A stretch of 7,497 nucleotides of DNA. Source: Candidatus Rhabdochlamydia sp. (GTDB lineage: Bacteria > Chlamydiota > Chlamydiia > Chlamydiales > Rhabdochlamydiaceae). The translations under genes and the position numbers were made by a program. Positions 6,205 to 7,497 of this stretch are shown in pieces. The first letter of the stretch is position 1, and each line of letters starts with the position of its first letter. The stretch spans positions 1 to 7,497 of the forward strand of contig JASHWM010000212.1 of assembly GCA_030044075.1 (NCBI GenBank). The letters are read 5' to 3'. The notes below the pieces were generated by a model. That model searched no databases. It was not told the DNA's origin and worked only from the letters and a program-made list of their open reading frames with translations.

Positions 6205-6481
6205 TGCAGGTAAGGCTGTTTCTATTCATCATTGATTTTTAATCTCTTAAAATTAATAACTTAAGGTTATTGTACAGAAAGTTTATGGTTTTAGAAGCAA
6301 TGAACAGTTTTTCATGTATTCTATTAGAAACTATCTCAGATAAAACTCTAAACATATAAAGGAGATAAGGAAAAGAGCCAAAATTGGCGTTCAACCTCGC
6401 TAAATCGCCCTTTTAAGGATTTCCGGTCTCTTATTTTTCTCAATAGACTGTAAAGATTCCTTCTTAATAAAGAGTTTCAGC

Positions 6482-6662
6482 TCATAGATTTTTGCGCATT
6501 TCTTCAACAATGTGGTTCGATAATTGTCCGCTCATTGGTACATTATCGGAGGTATTCTCAGAAATGATGGTGCCTCCGAATTTTTCTTTGCTGTAAGACC
6601 GATGCCTAGGTATTCTATCGGTTGAAAATTAAACTTATCCAAATCTGTATCATGGATCAGCA
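6482..6662 (-). pseudogene. Possible decayed 3' end of a gene, frameshifted at an A-run
   Basis: On the - strand, one frame reads FNFQPIEYLGIGLTAKK as far as a run of five A (T-run 6581-6585 on the + strand). The next frame then continues with FGGTIISENTSDNVPMSG and LSNHIVEEMRKNL to a TGA at 6482-6484. Adding one A to the run would join them into a single C-terminal segment of about 60-70 residues. The first frame stays open to 6702, into the antisense of the phosphotransferase start, and then stops. I do not recognise the protein. Open frames of this size are common by chance in AT-rich DNA, so the call is weak. Confidence 0.25.
6503..6527 (+). repeat. Direct repeat, right copy (12-bp identical core GTGGTTCGATAA)
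   Basis: This is the partner of 4788-4812, with 20 of 25 positions identical and the core at 6512-6523. It lacks the downstream hairpin half seen in the left copy. In the possible pseudogene the core encodes LSNH, whereas in the open stretch at the left copy it is read in another frame. The similarity is therefore at DNA level rather than at the level of a shared protein. Confidence 0.45.
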
Positions 6663-7497
6663 ATGGCTCCTGGAGTTCATAGACAATCTGAAGCGATCGA
6701 AATCATCCAAAGAGAAATGGGATTGCCTGGGCCTTTTAGCGCCGAACTTCTTTCCAAAGGGCTTTCAGGGTCCGATATCGTCAAAGTAAGCGCACCAGAT
6801 AAAGATTACGTCGTTCGATTCTGGAACATGCAATGGGCTGATTACTTTCCCCAAGATTTGGCATGCCAGCTGATCGCATCTGATGCCGGCTATGGTCCGA
6901 AGGTGTATTTCTTCGACAAGGCGAAAGGGATCACCATTATGGAATACCTTCTTCCGGAAAATTTTCCTGAAACTCGAAAAAGGCTGCAAGCACTGGCTGA
7001 TCTATTAAAACAAGTCCATAACGGACCGCCCCTGCCCCAAGGAATCGATCGGGCTGTCTATCTTGATGAACTGATCGAAGAGACGAAAAAGACGAAGTTT
7101 TTTGATCCAATCGACATGAGGTCAATAAAGGATACGGTTTATTCGGTCACACGCCTTTCTGCTCATGTTACGCCCTGCCATCGAGATTTGCATCACGGCA
7201 ACCTCATCTATACAAAAGGCCGTTTTTTGGCCATTGACTATACTTGGGGAGCTATCGATGATCCCTATACAGATCTGGCAAACGTTGCAATTTTCAACTG
7301 CAAGTCTTTTCAAGAGGAGCAGCTTCTTCTTCAGCTGTACCTTGGGCATCCGCCAAGCGCAAAAGATATTGCTAGGTTGTCCCTGATGAAGGTTCCTGTT
7401 AAAATGTTTTATGGGCTGGAATTTTTGGGGATCGCTTGTAGCAATTCAAAGGAGATCAATACACCATTGCAAACATCCCCGCTTAGCTATATGAATT
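6663..7497 (+). CDS. Phosphotransferase of the APH/choline-kinase fold, 3' end outside window
   Basis: The frame is open from 6663 to the window edge (278 codons, no stop). The N-terminal helix EAIEIIQREMG is followed by a glycine-rich nucleotide loop, SKGLSGSDIVKV (31-42), and YVVRF (49-53), where Arg52 takes the place of the usual ATP-binding Lys, as in some family members. MEYLL (about 105) fits the hinge. The catalytic loop CHRDLHHGNLI (172-182) gives Asp175 as catalytic base and Asn180 as metal ligand. AIDYTWGAIDDPYTDLA (190-206) carries the metal-binding Asp192 in place of DFG. Enzymes with these motifs phosphorylate aminoglycosides, choline, ethanolamine or related alcohols; the substrate cannot be told. 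ATG 6663 is the first in-frame start after a stop at 6630-6632, preceded by GGA at 6 nt. ATG 6717 would cut the N-terminal helix. The family is usually about 300 residues or more, so little is missing. Confidence 0.85.
   Translation, partial: MAPGVHRQSEAIEIIQREMGLPGPFSAELLSKGLSGSDIVKVSAPDKDYVVRFWNMQWADYFPQDLACQLIASDAGYGPKVYFFDKAKGITIMEYLLPENFPETRKRLQALADLLKQVHNGPPLPQGIDRAVYLDELIEETKKTKFFDPIDMRSIKDTVYSVTRLSAHVTPCHRDLHHGNLIYTKGRFLAIDYTWGAIDDPYTDLANVAIFNCKSFQEEQLLLQLYLGHPPSAKDIARLSLMKVPVKMFYGLEFLGIACSNSKEINTPLQTSPLSYMN

Larger units (their letters stand above)
6205..6662. other. AT-rich stretch without an intact gene
   Basis: No complete coding region is supported here. Contents: a 6-bp inverted repeat AATAAC/GTTATT around TTAAG (6255-6271), upstream of the toxin promoter; an AAGGAGATAAGG purine run near 6358-6369 with no good ORF after it; the right direct-repeat copy (6503-6527); a stem CGGAGG/CCTCCG (6547-6552 with 6573-6578) followed by T-rich bases; and two adjoining - strand open stretches that may be a frameshifted gene end (see the pseudogene entry). 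The rest shows nothing recognisable. Confidence 0.5.

Noticed and set aside
6001..6213. Small + strand ORF overlapping the toxin gene and its promoter
   Set aside because: It is antisense to the toxin and has no recognisable features; a regulatory antisense RNA cannot be excluded but nothing supports it.
6547..6589. Stem CGGAGG/CCTCCG followed by TTTTTCTTT, resembling a rho-independent terminator on the + strand
   Set aside because: The loop is 20 nt, no + strand gene lies upstream that would need it, and the bases may be codons of a decayed gene on the other strand.
6652..6789. 45-codon + strand ORF starting ATG at 6652 (MDQQWLLEFIDNLK...)
   Set aside because: It overlaps the start of the phosphotransferase in another frame and has no known features; the phosphotransferase frame carries the conserved motifs.
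1..7497. CRISPR array, rRNA, or intact insertion sequence
   Set aside because: There is no regularly spaced repeat array other than the protein-coding MORN units, no rRNA sequence, and no intact transposase gene or terminal inverted repeat pair.

Overview
This window looks like a piece of a bacterial chromosome, most likely from the Chlamydiae and probably an environmental (Parachlamydia- or Waddlia-like) lineage. The basis is the gene set: a MORN-variant repeat protein, a DUF115/MptE-like protein, and an NtrC/AtoC-type sigma-54 activator like the single one kept by Chlamydia (CtcC/AtoC). The moderate GC content and AT-rich intergenic spacers also fit. The lineage is an inference, not shown by any marker gene.

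Layout. Bases 1-2321 (+ strand) hold the 3' part of a MORN-variant protein made of seven 24-residue repeats, followed 15 nt later by a complete DUF115/MptE-like protein. Bases 2310-3626 (- strand) encode a sigma-54-dependent activator that converges on the DUF115 gene, with interleaved stop codons. Its AAA+ and Fis-type DNA-binding domains are intact, but the receiver has lost the phospho-acceptor aspartate (Ala51) and the switch Thr/Ser (Cys77). An AT-rich 130-bp spacer separates it from a divergent lipoprotein (3757-4566) with a peptidase M15-like domain, followed by tRNA-Leu(CAA) at 4614-4697.

Bases 4698-6662 form a distinct accessory block next to the tRNA. It is AT-rich and holds a toxin-antitoxin operon on the - strand. 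The operon consists of a 123-aa toxin candidate with an MqsR/RelE-like C-terminus and, 12 nt downstream, a 288-aa antitoxin. The antitoxin combines an MqsA/YgiT-type zinc finger, an HTH domain and a Panacea (SocA/DUF4065) domain. A good sigma-70-type promoter with a 10-bp palindrome on its -10 box precedes the toxin. The module lies between two direct repeats that match at 20 of 25 positions with a 12-bp identical core. The left copy merges into a 51-nt nested hairpin. The right side carries what may be the decayed 3' end of a frameshifted gene.

Bases 6663-7497 (+) encode the first 278 residues of an aminoglycoside-phosphotransferase/choline-kinase-fold enzyme that runs off the right edge.

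The most interesting parts are the three-domain antitoxin with its unassigned toxin, the phospho-blind activator with no kinase gene beside it, and the repeat architecture marking the tRNA-linked insertion. All domain calls were made by reading the sequence; no database search was run.
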